Source: Pisaster brevispinus (Eukaryota > Echinodermata > Asteroidea > Forcipulatida > Asteriidae). Taken from it: a DNA stretch of 64,000 nt. Shown here piece after piece: positions 36,706-47,832 of this stretch. The notes beneath the pieces were generated by a model. The model worked only from the letters and a program-made list of their open reading frames with translations. It was not told where the DNA came from and ran no database searches. The stretch is taken from assembly GCA_023634235.1 (NCBI GenBank), contig JAMKCF010000001.1:17370258-17434257 (forward strand). Direction: 5' to 3'. Position 1 is the first letter of the stretch. Each line of letters begins with the position of its first letter. The translations under genes and the position numbers were made by a program.

Positions 36706-36832
36706 ACGCAATGTGCATCTACTTGTACATAAACACCGCGTTGGTCATTCCGGGCGCGTGTTGTTTATTGCCTGCCGGAAGTAGGTTTCCGATTACTTTC
36801 CCATGGTTTTGTAAACAAGGGTAACATGATCT
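36706..36832 (-). repeat. Right terminal inverted repeat of ISL2EU element
   Basis: Read on the minus strand from 36832 it begins AGATCATGTTACCCTTG, then CCGGCAGGCAATAAACAAC, CGCGCCCGG, TTTATGTACAAG and GCACATTGCG. The following dinucleotide on the plus strand is AT. Confidence 0.65.
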
Positions 36833-37093
36833 ATTAATGCCGTCAGCAGCATGGTCAGGGTTCTTTGAAAACTTGGAAAATTTAAATAGCAACCTGGCAT
36901 GCCTGGGATGGGGTGTATGCAAATGGGGGTCATGACAATTTTGTTTAACATATTTAATGACAATTAGGACATTTTATTGCGATGTGGTATACAGGTATGC
37001 ACATGTATGTTAAGTTTTGTGTACTGTTAGACATGTTAAACAAAAATAAAATTAACAATCAACAATTTTGGTTGAGAATGTATCCAAAAAGCC
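36833..37093. other. Short spacer, no gene seen
   Basis: Connects the ISL2EU right end with the transposase-like gene. Nothing recognisable. Confidence 0.4.
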
Positions 37094-38173
37094 TTGGCCG
37101 AACTTATTGCAGAATTTAATGATTTAGAATCTGTTGAGATTGGTCACAAATTAATTTACATTGAGAAGTTCATTGGTGGTGACCTTAAATTTCTCAACCA
37201 AGTCACTGGCATAGGAGGCTTTGCGTCAACATTCTCCTGTCTCTGGTGTAGGTGCCCTAAACAAGACAGGGCAGATGTAACCAAAAGCTGGTCTATGATC
37301 GAAACAGATAAGGGTGCTCGAACGGTAACAGAAATAACTGAATGTGCTAAGAGAAGAAAAAAAGATCAAACCAAGTTTAACTGTAACGCTACACCAATTT
37401 TTCATCTGTTCCCATTGCTAGAGTATATCCAGATACCCTTCACCTCTTTTTACGAATCATGGATCAGTTAGTTTACCAAATTACATTTTACCTTCATCAT
37501 TGCGATAACTGTGTACGGCTCAATCCAAATCTGAATCTGGAAAACTGTGGCAACCTCATGCAGTTTCAGGTATTTATAAAAAAATCTTGGAATTAACGAT
37601 TGGAAATTTGTGATTAGGGAGTCCAAAATTGAAGCCCGATCATTTACTGGTCCAGAACATAGGCGAATATTGAAAAACATAAACCTTGACACAATAATTC
37701 CCAATCACCCAAAACTTGAAAATATCAAAACATTATGGAACTCTTTTCAACAAATGGTTGGCCAGTTAAATAAAAACTTAGATTCTGAAGAGATTGAGCA
37801 GTTTGAGTCTTCTGCCAAGAACTGGGTAGACTTATACCGTACTGTTTATCTGGCTAAAGATATTACTCCATACATGCATGTACTAGCCTACCATGTACCT
37901 GAGGTTATGAGAATGTATGGAAACCCAACTTATTTCTGCCAGCAAGGGCTAGAGAAATTGAATGACTTGGTAACTAAGTGGTACTTTCGTTCAACTAACT
38001 TTGGTAAAACTACATTGAAACAAATTATGCACAAACAAAACCGTCTACGTTTACTGGAAGCCAAGTGTAAGCGAACTCTTAAGTGGCATGTCACATGTAG
38101 TATATGCAAAAAACAAGATGGTCACAACAAAGCAAGTTGTCCAGAGCAGATCCGTGAAATCGTTCATGGGTGA
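37094..38173 (+). pseudogene. Transposase-like gene, frameshifted, family uncertain
   Basis: Three pieces of one protein in different frames. Piece 1 (37094-37440) has GGDLKFLNQVTGIGGFAS and FSCLWCRCPKQDR, a CxxC after a hydrophobic block. Piece 2 (about 37430-37580), in another frame, reads PDTLHLFLRIMDQLVYQI and HHCDNC. Piece 3 (37610-38173, 187 codons) reads ARSFTGPEHRRILKNI, ITPYMHVLAYHVPEVMRM, QQGLEKLNDLVTKWYFRSTN and ends with a zinc-knuckle-like CSICKKQDGHNKASC. A D...CxxC...D-x-LHLFLR...E order resembles RNase-H-fold transposases with a zinc insertion. I recognise the pattern from invertebrate proteins of unknown name but cannot name the superfamily. One shift lies at an A homopolymer (about 37579-37586). 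Confidence 0.6.
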
Positions 38174-39261
38174 AATGTTTGAAAGTTAACATTTCAAACG
38201 GTGTATACTTATTATGTCTTAAATTAAGGTATACCTATCTACACATCCAGAAGTTAATTGTTTTTCTCTCATTTTCTTTATTCACCAATATAGAGAAACA
38301 TACCAAATATAATGGTTCTCATTTTAAGTTTTTGTATTAAAGAAGCTTTTGTATCGTTGTAATAACAGTTATGACACTGTATTGTAGTTTAGATTGTATA
38401 TTTGTAAAGCACATATTGAAATTTTTTATCACTCATTTAACTTGCCATACACTGCTCTCAAGTTTTTTCATATTTTTTATAAACCCAGCACATACATGTG
38501 TAGATGTTTTTTTTATTATGATTCTGACAGGTTTTGGATCATAAACACAGTGTGCAATTCACTTCAGTTATGAGTTAAAATTTCTTTGACAATGCCAGTC
38601 ATACCAGTATAACCTTGAAATTTAGTTTCAATATTTGTCATGTTTATCACTCAGGTTAACTTGCCATTCACTTCACTCAAGTTTTGTCTTGATGATTGAA
38701 ACGTTTGTTTTTATTTTGTATAAACCAAGCAGCTGAATGTTTTGGGTCTTTTTCAGTATGATTCATCCAGGTTTTGGATCATGATTAGTTGAACGCAGTG
38801 GGATTTTCACTTTTGCACTTTTGTGAGTTATTCAAGTTTTTAATGTCTTTTAAATTTCTTATAAATATTATAACCTTGTTTGCCAATTTGTATGTATGCC
38901 ACTGTATGCGGTTCTTTTACTCAAGGTTAGTTTTAACCTAATAGTTTTCAATGTTAAAGTTTACTCGAGACTATTTTTAAAAACATGTTTATTGGTGGTA
39001 AACAAATCAATTATCAATGCCAAGTGCCTTGTTCTACATTGTGATATTTTTAAAGTGAACTCGGGTTGAGTACATTTTTATATGAAGTTGTCTTTGACAT
39101 AATTTTTGTTTATAACTTACATTTATTGTGATTTCTCTTTACAACATTGTGAAGAACAGATTAAAAGTGATTACAAGTTTGCTACAGGATATTAAACATA
39201 CAGTTGTAACATGATAAAGTGTACATGTGTGCTTCTATACGCAAGTGTGCCCCTCTACTAT
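38174..39261. other. AT-rich stretch without genes
   Basis: Two partly similar segments share GTTTTGGATCAT (near 38530 and 38772) and AACTTGCCAT...CACT-CTCAAGTTTT (near 38441 and 38658), so an old duplication of roughly 230 bp is possible. No coding features. Confidence 0.4.
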
Positions 39262-40290
39262 TTGATAATAATAACAAATAAAAAGATATTTATAAAGCTC
39301 CAAATTGCCATAATGGCCTCAAAGCGCGAACTACAAAGGTACAAAAGCAATTTCCAAATTACAACATTACAATACAGAGGGTTTCCGAAGAATACAATTT
39401 AAAAAGACAATTTCAAAAATTTGTTTAAGGCAGTTTAAAAATAAATCTGGACCAGCCAGTAAAAATTGATACAATTCTACATTAACAGTTAAAAAGAAAC
39501 TATATTTAATTAATTAAAATAATATTGCCTAAAAAGGTAGGTCTTCAAATGATGCTTAAAAATGTCAATACATGAACAGTCCCTAAGATGTGATGGCAGC
39601 TTGTTCCACAAGGAGGGGGCTGCGACACTGAAGGTTCTGCCGCCATAGGATGATGTCCGAGGAGGTGAGGGTTGTTGCAGGAGGTTAAGGGATGCGGAAT
39701 GAAGGGTGCGTGTGGGTTGATGACGATGAACAAGGTCCTGTATGTACGAAGGGGAAAGGTTGTGGAGTGCTTTGAACGTGAGAATTAGAGTTTTGTAGAT
39801 TATCCGTTGTGAAACTGGGAGCCAATGGAGTGATTGAAGGATTGGGGTTATATGCTCATGACGTTTAACTCGACAAATCAATCTGGCAGCAGCATTCTGT
39901 AGACGCTGGAGTCTGTTGATTTCGTTGGTTGGAAGGCCAATGAGAAGGCTGTTACAGCTGTCAATACAAGATATCACGAAAGCGTGTATTAGCTTCAGTG
40001 TCGCTGGTTCGTCTAGATAGCTTCGGATTTTGCCAATCCTGTAAATGAAGGACCATCCGGCTCAGCAGATGTTACTAATATGGGTCTTCATGCGAAGCTC
40101 ACTATCGAAAACCACTCCTAGGCTTCGAGCTTCGGTGCAATAATCCACAACTGAGTCACCAATCATGGCTGGTGGAAGTTCTGTTGTGCTGTGGAAGCGA
40201 GAGCCAAAGTGAAGAATTTCCTCTCCCCTATTGTGACAAACGATGTAGTCCACAGAGACTGTTGTGTACACAGAGGTCAGTCCATGCCTT
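39262..40290 (-). mobile_element. 5'-truncated CR1/L2-group LINE
   Basis: Minus strand. The tail at the low end is a short TTATTATTAT run after AGCTTTATAAATATC. The 3' part of the ORF is at 39510-39977: DSCNSLLIGLPTNEINRLQR, LHWLPVSQRIIYKTLI and SLWNKLPSHLRD. Upstream (40062-40270) is the RT-connection segment LGVVFDSELRMKTHISNIC in another frame. The RT catalytic block and endonuclease are missing, so it is truncated and frameshifted. It belongs to a different subfamily from the LINE at 5.1 kb. Confidence 0.8.
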
Positions 40291-40362
40291 TCAACAGACC
40301 TTCCACGCACACACACAGGTCAAATCTTATGTGCTCAAAATCAGCTCAAAGTTTTCCATATG

Positions 40363-40441
40363 TTTCATGGCTCTGCTTACCGTAAGTGAGAATTTGGCAC
40401 TTACAGTAGCAGAAAATTCTACACAGAGCCATGAAATTGGG
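40363..40441. mobile_element. Tiny MITE with TTTCATGGCTCTG ends
   Basis: TTTCATGGCTCTG at 40363-40375 is mirrored by CAGAGCCATGAAA at the right end. Only about 75 bp long. The same end sequence occurs in the rolling-circle array (about 44237, 44530, 49936 and 50237) and, in a variant, at 55.48 kb. Confidence 0.55.
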
Positions 40442-40668
40442 TTCTGGTCATTTATGTTTCAAATGTTTTATGACCTTTATCAATTGCCATTGACAATTCA
40501 AACAACCTTGTTTTGCAATATAAAAAAATATGCAGGGTTTATTTACAGATTAGGTAAACACAAGTAGGGCGTCTGAAAATGTAAACCAAAATGTGTGACA
40601 CAATATATATATACATATTTTGGGGGGGATATAACTTTTTTTATCTTGCGTTTCAAAAACAGAAAAAA

Positions 40669-40715
40669 CTAGAGCTTTAGTGTTTGTTGAAACAAACACT
40701 AGGTGTTCGGGTATT
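40669..40715 (-). mobile_element. Helitron-like 3' terminus (solo)
   Basis: Read on the minus strand: CCGAACACCT, then a 10-bp-stem hairpin (AGTGTTTGTT / AACAAACACT, 40679-40700), six bases, and CTAG followed by T. Hairpin plus CTRR is the diagnostic 3' end of Helitrons. The layout and hairpin sequence match those ending the array units at 45.5, 48.4 and 51.1 kb, but the flanking inverted-repeat sequence differs. No matching 5' end was found upstream on this strand. Confidence 0.6.
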
Positions 40716-42289
40716 GTTGGAGTCAGTGTAATTGTGTTGATGTCAGAACATTTGAATCGATAATAAGGGTGTTGAGTGTTGAGTGTAAATTTATTACATG
40801 TTTACATTTAGTTTACATGGGGAAATAAATGTTCTGGTTATTAAATCGACGCTATTGGAATGATTATGAAAGAGCATTAAAAAAAGTAGAAAACAAAACA
40901 TATGTCCACGACGGAGCTTAACAAAAGGCCATGCCCTAGCCCTGCGGCTGAAAGTCATAATAGGGTATGTGTAGGATTGTTGCTGTGTACCCAGAACAAA
41001 TAAGAAATAAATAATGAATTAAAAAAATCACGTCAATCTGTTTTGAATTTCAAAGCTTAGTATATAGTTGTATTTGCATTTAACATGCGGATTGTTGAAG
41101 TTTATAGTCCAATTTTTTTAGTAATAAAATAAGTTCATATTTTGTGTGTATTGAGGTAGTTATGACGTTGTTGATTTAAGTTTGAAAAACTTTTAATTCA
41201 TTAAATTCATGTTTCAATTGGATCGCTTTCGAGAGCAGCAGTATTATAGTTGGACAAGGTAGTTGCTGTGTCGCGCGCGGCGGTCGGTGGGGGCGCTGTT
41301 ACTGTAGTGAGAATATCTCGACACCTACCGATGATCACCGTCACTACAAATAAATTTATCTTCCCCAGTCTGTTGGGTTGAAATATACAACCAGGCAGCT
41401 AAGGCTAGAGGAGGCTCAACTATAAAATAATTGGATAGTGAATCAAATTAACAGTTACAACAATTTATTCTCTGTAAGTACATAACAGTAAACAGTCTAT
41501 AATCATCATAAACCAATATGTTATTTCCAAATTGCTCAACTAGGTAGCCAATTTGTTTCGCCAAACGAAACAATTATCCTAATTTATCGGAAGACTGAAT
41601 TACTCCGCCAGAGTCCGCTGACGCTACCTTAAATAAACTCCCCTCAGTTGCAAGCTGATATTACTCCGCCAGAGTACGCTGACGCTCCCTTAAATAAACT
41701 CCCCTCAGTTGCAAGCTGAATTAGTCAATCTACATGGAGTTGCTACCACTGTCCACCTATTATCTGTTCAGTATAGACAGCTTACTAAGCAGCAACTGTT
41801 TTAACAGATGAAAACTTCCGTTTTTATAGTGGAGCAGCAGCTTGCTATTATTTCATTGGTCAAAAGGTCGCCATGTCATGAAACTTTCGCGTGCATGGAA
41901 AAGCAAATAATTATTTACCACTGAGATCTCTACAAAAAGGTAGTTTCCCAACGTTAACCACAAACTCTTACACAAATAATTAGGCCTATTACAGAAATTA
42001 TCATGGTAAAACTACAGGTTCTACCTGACATCTAAACTTAATATAAAGAAAGTATGAAATTAAAAACACCCCATATTTGGTAATTGACGATCACGTATCG
42101 TCCACTTATGAATAAACATTTCTTAGTAAAGTTCGTTAATAAAAAAAATGGCGGCGCCCATACATTGTTTCGGCGCTCTGCACACTCGTTAAATTTGACA
42201 TACTTTCTGGAATGAACTTCTATAAAACCTGGAAAAGACAATTTGGACCTTGAGGTAACTTCTGTTTGTATTAAAAACTAGCAATTTTT
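40716..42289. other. Non-coding stretch before the rolling-circle array
   Basis: No gene recognised. A CpG-rich patch lies at 41270-41340. The stretch may hold remnants of the element whose 3' end is at 40669. Confidence 0.4.
41600..41723. repeat. 62-bp tandem duplication
   Basis: Copies begin TTACTCCGCCAGAGT at 41600 and 41662, and both end with CCCCTCAGTTGCAAGCTGA. Few mismatches, so it is recent. Confidence 0.85.
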
Positions 42290-42465
42290 AGCTGTTCCGA
42301 CTACAGTCGGAACAGGTATTGTTTTCGTCGAGATTTTTATTATTTTTATTAGCTGTTCCGACTTACTGTCGGAACAGGTTTTGTTTTCGTCGAGATTTTT
42401 ATTATTAGCTGTTCCGACGTAGGAGTCGGAACAGCTATTGTTTTCGTTAGGATTTTTATTTGTTT
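42290..42465 (+). repeat. 5' head: three hairpin-bearing repeats
   Basis: AGCTGTTCCGAC starts at 42290, 42351 and 42407. Each repeat contains GTTCCGAC...GTCGGAAC, itself able to form a hairpin, followed by TTGTTTTCGT and T-rich sequence. Only the first array unit has this head. Confidence 0.8.
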
Positions 42466-43097
42466 TTCTTATTATTATTATTCTTTATTTCCACCAAAAT
42501 GCCATAGGTTTTGTACATGCATTTTGTTACCTCCTAAAGTCATACTAGGCTTAGTATAAAATAGTCGGATCATACATCATATTAAAGCTTAGGTCATGAA
42601 GTTATAGTAAAATGTATTTAACTTAACTTAATTAATTAATTTACTAAGTTATAATGACATGAATATTTAATTAGCCAATCTTTAGACCACCATATCTCAA
42701 AAAGTATATGTCCGATCGTCAAACTTTTTTCAGTTTTAGACTTCAGGGGTACAGTAGATGTGCTTTCCGGCCTAAAATGTGGAACGACGTCACAATGAAG
42801 TCATTTATTGCGCATTTTCGCCCGTGTACAAAACACATAGAGATAGTGAAATCAAATCCGACTTCTAGAAACATAATTTTTCAATTAAGCTCAAAATTAA
42901 CGTCCTAGATTACACAAACGTCTCTTAAAACAAGTAAGATTTTATTGACCTTCAATTTAAAAGCATTAAAACTTATCAAAACATTGTCAGTAAAAAAAAA
43001 CCCAAATTCTCAGGCAAATTTAACGCCACGGGTACTTTGCCTATAATCTGTGAGTTTATAAATAAAAAAGGAGTCAAGCTCTAAAAATGTTTAACAA

Positions 43098-43361
43098 TTG
43101 AGGGCGCTATACGAGTTTAACGGTGCTCTTGCTTGCTTTTTAAAAAACTTGATCAAGTCCTACCCATTTGTGACCCGTGTTTTTGCGTTGTTTGTATGTA
43201 GAGTGTATTATAAAGAGTCATTCCTGCGCCGACTAACACAAGTCTACTTTCATTCACAAGAATCGAGAAGAATTTGTCTTGCTCTCAGCGCAGAGCGTCG
43301 TGTGTCCGCTCAGATCTTATCGTTACTCAGGTATCAGCAACGTGAACGTCGAAAAATATGA
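43098..43361 (+). other. Conserved open segment in unit 1
   Basis: 87 codons reading RALYEFNGALACFLKNL, VCRVYYKESFLRRLTQVY and LSLLRYQQRERRKI. The same frame recurs in units 2 and 3. No family recognised, and similarity between units may simply reflect duplication. Confidence 0.3.
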
Positions 43362-43861
43362 CGCCGTGTGTGGGACAATGTTGCCCGCGTGGCAGACTTG
43401 TCCGCCCTTGGGTCCCGTTCACCGGAAAACGATCTTTTAGGTTTCTTATGCAAACGCATTACTTGAAGCTGAATCGTGAAGGAAAAAAGGCTACGTTTTT
43501 AAGGTTCTTGTGCGAATGCATTACTTCGGGAAATCACTCTATGTAGCAAACAACAAACCTGTTGGGGGTTGCAATGAGGCTCAATTGTAGCTGAATGGGG
43601 AAAGTTGTAGACAAGAAAAAAGACATTTTTCATGGGTGTTCATGAAGAGCCAAAATTAACAATAAAGTCATATCCAATATTTACTATTTTAGCCCAACAA
43701 AAACATTCAGTATTAAAAAGACACAACAAGTGTTAGTACAATAGCATAGACCAAAATTTAAATCGTCTACCAAAAATTATTATGTGCTACTAAAGCCCTG
43801 TTGTGGCATGCACTGAGATGTTATCAGTGGAAAGCAGGCGTAGTAACAGATTTATAGTTTG

Positions 43862-43932
43862 TTTTGAATTAACAATTCGTTTCGAATTCATAATTCGTTT
43901 CGAATTCATAATTCGTTTCGAATTCATAATTC
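43862..43932. repeat. 18-bp minisatellite, unit 1
   Basis: About four copies of AATTCATAATTCGTTTCG. A homologous, slightly diverged run occurs in unit 3 at about 49550-49630. Confidence 0.8.
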
Positions 43933-45059
43933 CTTGATAAGAGTGGTAGTTCGTGTGATGTATTAACTTATTAACTTATACCGCATTTAATTTTTTATCG
44001 TAACAACAATTACATACACGATATTAAAAACATATTTTTTTACAATTACAATTTTAATACAACAGCATAGACCAATCTTTACTTACTGACTTGTGAGACC
44101 ACTGATTTGTCGCTTTACTTACTAAATTGTGAGACCTGTGGTGTGATTGCTTTACGTACTAAATTGTTGGACCTATTCCATGATATACAGTCTTGTGTGG
44201 TTTGCGTACTAACTTGTGTGACCTGGACCCAATTTCATGACTCTGCTTACCGTAAGCAAAGAATCGACACTTACGGAAACGGAAGCAGAGAATTCCGTGC
44301 TTACGGCAAGCGTATTTCAGGAGTTAGCAGAGAATTTCGGCTTTTTCTGTGTGTACTTCACGTAACTAGGCATTCTTTGCTTACACAGCTAGCGCAGAAA
44401 TTCGACGCTTGCAAAATAAGCGGAGAATGATGACCGTAAGCATGGATTTCGGCAGTAACCAGATTCATGTATTTGGGCTCATTCGTTTAAATTCGTTTAA
44501 ATGAAGTTGTGAGACCCAGGCCCGAATACATGGCTCTGCTTACCAAAAGCAAAGAATCAACGCTTACGGCAGCAGAGACTTCCGTGCTTACGCTAAGCGT
44601 ATTTCAGGGGTTAGCAGAGAATTTTGGCTCAGGGCGTGTTTTGTACTTCATGTAACTAGGCAATAATTATAGTCAATATTTTGCGGCACTTTTTGATTGA
44701 ATTGTTTTACGCTTATCCGAACCGTAAAAACGTAAACGTTTAACTGGTTGATCGGTTGGTTAACCATGTAACCGTCACAGGCTTAGTATGCATACTAACT
44801 TGTGAGACATGTTCCTCGATAACAAAATTTCGAGTAAAAAAACGTTAACACAACTGCGTTTGTGATCAAAAACATTGCCTCTTCAGTGCAACATTTGTTC
44901 TGCACAATCACACTGCAAAATAATTAAATAAGCATGTGCAATCGAATTGTTGTGTAACGCCCTCTAGCGTTCAATGTTTCTTGCATTTATTACCTCCAGC
45001 ACAGTTTTAATATAACAAAGACTACGAGCCTGATTGGAAACGATAATTATGTGCATTTC

Positions 45060-45500
45060 AAGTTCGTTTCAGTTATAGACTCATTGAGCATTGAAGATTG
45101 AACTTGGGTTACCGTGACCCCATGTTAACCTTTACTTCTGGGTCAACCAGAAGTGGGACCATTATCTCAAGAACTACACAACCCATGTTCCATTTCTTTT
45201 CAGTTATTAGATCCTTTGAACATTGAAGATTGAACTTGGGTTACCGTGACCCCATGTTAACCTTTACTTCCGGGTCAACCAGAAGTGGGACCATATCTCA
45301 AGAACTACACAACCCATGTTCCATTTCTTTTCAGTTATTAGATCCTTTGAACATTGAAGATTGAACTTGGGTTACCGTGACCCAATGTTGACCTTTACTT
45401 CTGGGTAAACCGGAAGTGGGACCATATCTCAAGAACTACACAACCGATTTACATTTTTTTCCAGTTTTAGACCCCTTGTGCATTGAAGATTGAACTTGAG
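45060..45500. repeat. 131-bp tandem repeat near the unit 1 3' end
   Basis: ATCTCAAGAACTACACAACC recurs at about 45164, 45295 and 45426. Between them lie ACATTGAAGATTGAACTTGG, CCATGTTAACCTTTACTTC and CAACCAGAAGTGGGACC. Homologous copies precede the 3' ends of unit 2 (48040-48310) and unit 3 (50760-51060). Confidence 0.85.
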
Positions 45501-46197
45501 TTTAATCCAAGCACAACTTAACGGAACAGCTTTGTGTTTGTTCACAAACACCTAATGTCTAGTTTTTATTATTATTATTATTCTTTGTTTCCACCTAAAT
45601 CCCATAACATTTGTACACGTTTTTTGTATACACCAAATATCCTAATGTTTAAATATGAAGGGGTTTGGTCATATATCAAATTGAAGCTTAGTACATAAAC
45701 TTAACATTTATTGTGATAGTTGTTAAAATTCTTAATTAATTAGCCACTTTAGAGCGAGGTGAATATTTAATTAGCCAGCCTTGTAAGCACCATATCTCAA
45801 AAAGTATACCGCCGATCGTCAAACTTTTTTAGTTTTAGACTTATGAGATACTGTAGATGTGCTTTCCGGCCTAAAACAACGAACGACGTCATAATGACGT
45901 CATTTATTGCGCATTTTCGCCCGTGCACAAAACACATGGAGATAGTGGAATCAAATCCGACTTCTAGAAACATATTTTTTCAATTAAGCTCAAATTTAAC
46001 GTCCTAGATTACACAAATGTTTCTTAAAACAAGAAAGATTTTATTGAACTTCAGTTTAAAAGCATCAAAACTTACCAAAACATTGTCAGTAAAAAAAACC
46101 CCCAAATTCTCAGGCAAATTTAACGCCACGGGTACTTTGCCTATAATCTGTGAGTTTATAAATTAAAAAGGAGTCAAGCTCAAATTTTTTTTAACAA

Positions 46198-46560
46198 ATG
46201 AGGGCGCTATACCAGTTTAACGGCGCTCTTGCTTGCTTTTTTAAAAACTTGATCAAGTCCTACCCATTTGTGACCCGTGTGTTTGCGTTGTTTGTATGTA
46301 GAGTGTATTATAAAGAGTCATTCCTGCGCCGACTAACGCAAGTCTACTTTCATTCGCAAGAATCGAGTTGTCTTGCTCTCAGCGCAGAGCGTCGTGTGTC
46401 CGCTCAGATCTTATCGTTACTCAGGTATCAGCAGCGTGAACGTAGAAAAATAGAACGCCGTGTGTGGGACGATGTTGCCCGCGTAGCAGACTTGTCCGCG
46501 CTTGGGTCCCGTTCACCGGAAAACGATCTTTTAGGTTTCTTATGCAAACGCATTACTTGA
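46198..46560 (+). other. Longest version of the conserved open segment (unit 2)
   Basis: 120 codons: the unit 1 segment plus an extension ERRVWDDVARVADLSALGSR and PENDLLGFLCKRIT. It starts at the GAGGGCGCTATAC block. Units 1 and 3 lose the extension by small changes. It is basic and could be a decayed coding remnant of the parent element. Product unknown. Confidence 0.35.
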
Positions 46561-46949
46561 AGCTCAATCGTGAAGGAAACAAGGCTACCCATTCGCCTGA
46601 AACCACGTTTTTTAAGGTTCTTGTGCGAACGCATTACTTTGGGAAATCACCGTCTAGCAGACAAAACACTTGGTGGGGATGCAATAGGGCAAGAATTAGA
46701 GCTGAGTGGGGAAATAATGTATAAAAATGTGAAATTACCTTTTCCATGGCTATAGGGTCAGTGTTGGATTTGGGGTCAAAAGCCAAAATTAACAATAACT
46801 CATGTCCCATAATTTTTTTTACTATTCATGCCATACGAAAATAACATACTCGATCGGTAATAAAGGGCACACAAAGTTTTACAATTACGATTTTAATACA
46901 ACAGCATTTAGCTTTAAATTAAGCCTGTGCATAAAATTTACAAAAAACG

Positions 46950-47495
46950 ACCGTGCACGGATGAATACACCTGCCTGAGATTTGGAAGTTTACACGGCAT
47001 AAACGTTTTATGAATGAACATCGAAATGGTACTATCATTCATAAGTACCGAAATGGTACCATCATTCATTCGATTTTGAATAAGCGAATTGATTCCAAAT
47101 AAGCGAATTGATACCGAATAAGCCATTAGATTTTAAATAAGCAAACTGATTTCAAATGAGCGAATTTATTCTGAGTAAGCAAATTGATTCTGAATAAGCG
47201 TTTTAATTCTGAATATGCGAATTGATTCTGAATAAGCAAATTGATTTAGAATGAGCGAAATTAATCCGAGTAAGCGAATTGATTCTGAATAAGCGTTTTA
47301 ATTCTGAATAAGCGAATTGATTTCGAATAAGCGAATTGATACCAATAAGCGAATTGATTTTGAATAAGCGAATTGATTCCGAATAAGCCATTCCGTAAAA
47401 GCAACAGTGCACGGATGAATACACCTGCCTGAGATTTGGAAGTTTACACGGCATACACATTTTATGAATGAACATCGAAATGGTACTATCATTCA
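46950..47495. repeat. 95-bp direct repeat flanking minisatellite block 1
   Basis: TGCACGGATGAATACACCTG with TTTGGAAGTTTACACGGCAT and ATCGAAATGGTACTATCATT occurs at about 46953-47040 and 47407-47495, bracketing block 1. Confidence 0.75.
47060..47400. repeat. AATAAGCGAATTGATT minisatellite, block 1
   Basis: About eighteen imperfect 18-bp copies of GAATAAGCGAATTGATTC, with variants such as GAATAAGCGTTTTAATTC. The minus-strand open frames across it (reading NSLIRNQFAYSE-like repeats) result from its period being divisible by three. Confidence 0.8.
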
Positions 47496-47619
47496 TGCGT
47501 CTTGTGATGAATCATTGAATGATGTAGTGTTAAGTGTATTTAAAGAAACTTCACAATCTTTATCAACAAGCATAATGCTTACGACTTGGCGAAATGGTTA
47601 TGAATAGGCAAAATGGTTA

Positions 47620-47832
47620 TGAATCAGCAATGATTCTGAATAAGCAAACTGATTTTGAATGAGCGAAATTGTTCCGAGTAAGCAAATTGATTGTGAAAAA
47701 GCATTTTGATTCTGAATAAGCGAATTTATTCAGAATAAGCGAATTGATTCCAAATAAGTGATTTGAGTTTGAATAAGCGAATTGATTCCGAATAAGCGAT
47801 TTGATTTTGAATAAGCAAATTCATAGTCAATG
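47620..47832. repeat. AATAAGCGAATTGATT minisatellite, block 2
   Basis: A second run of the same 18-bp family, separated from block 1 by a direct copy of the segment at 46950-47040. Confidence 0.8.

Larger units (their letters stand above)
31368..36832. mobile_element. ISL2EU-type DNA transposon (YqaJ plus THAP-DDE)
   Basis: About 5465 bp. It holds a YqaJ nuclease gene on the plus strand and a THAP-domain DDE transposase gene on the minus strand, ending tail to tail about 270 bp apart. This two-gene set is the hallmark of the ISL2EU/IS4EU eukaryotic superfamily. The ends are imperfect inverted repeats, starting AGACGATGTGACCC on the left and AGATCATGTTACCC (complement strand) on the right. 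Both sides are flanked by AT, fitting the 2-bp duplication known for the superfamily, though a 2-bp match is weak. Both genes carry lesions, so the copy is probably dead. Confidence 0.85.
42290..45562 (+). mobile_element. Array unit 1
   Basis: Complete with the 5' head. Landmarks in order: CTTTATTTCCACC (about 42482), CCGATCGTCAAAC (42714), GAGGGCGCTATAC (43101), an 18-bp minisatellite (43862-43932), GCTTACCGTAAGC MITE-like blocks (44.2-44.6 kb), 131-bp repeats (45.06-45.5 kb), hairpin 45534-45551 and CTAG 45559-45562. Confidence 0.65.

Noticed and set aside
41270..41900. Possible LTR or retroviral remnant next to the CpG-rich patch
   Set aside because: No TG...CA terminal pair, primer site or polyprotein could be found.
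46938..47496. Minus-strand frames with NSLIRNQFAYS-like repeats
   Set aside because: The 18-bp minisatellite period is a multiple of three, which keeps frames open.
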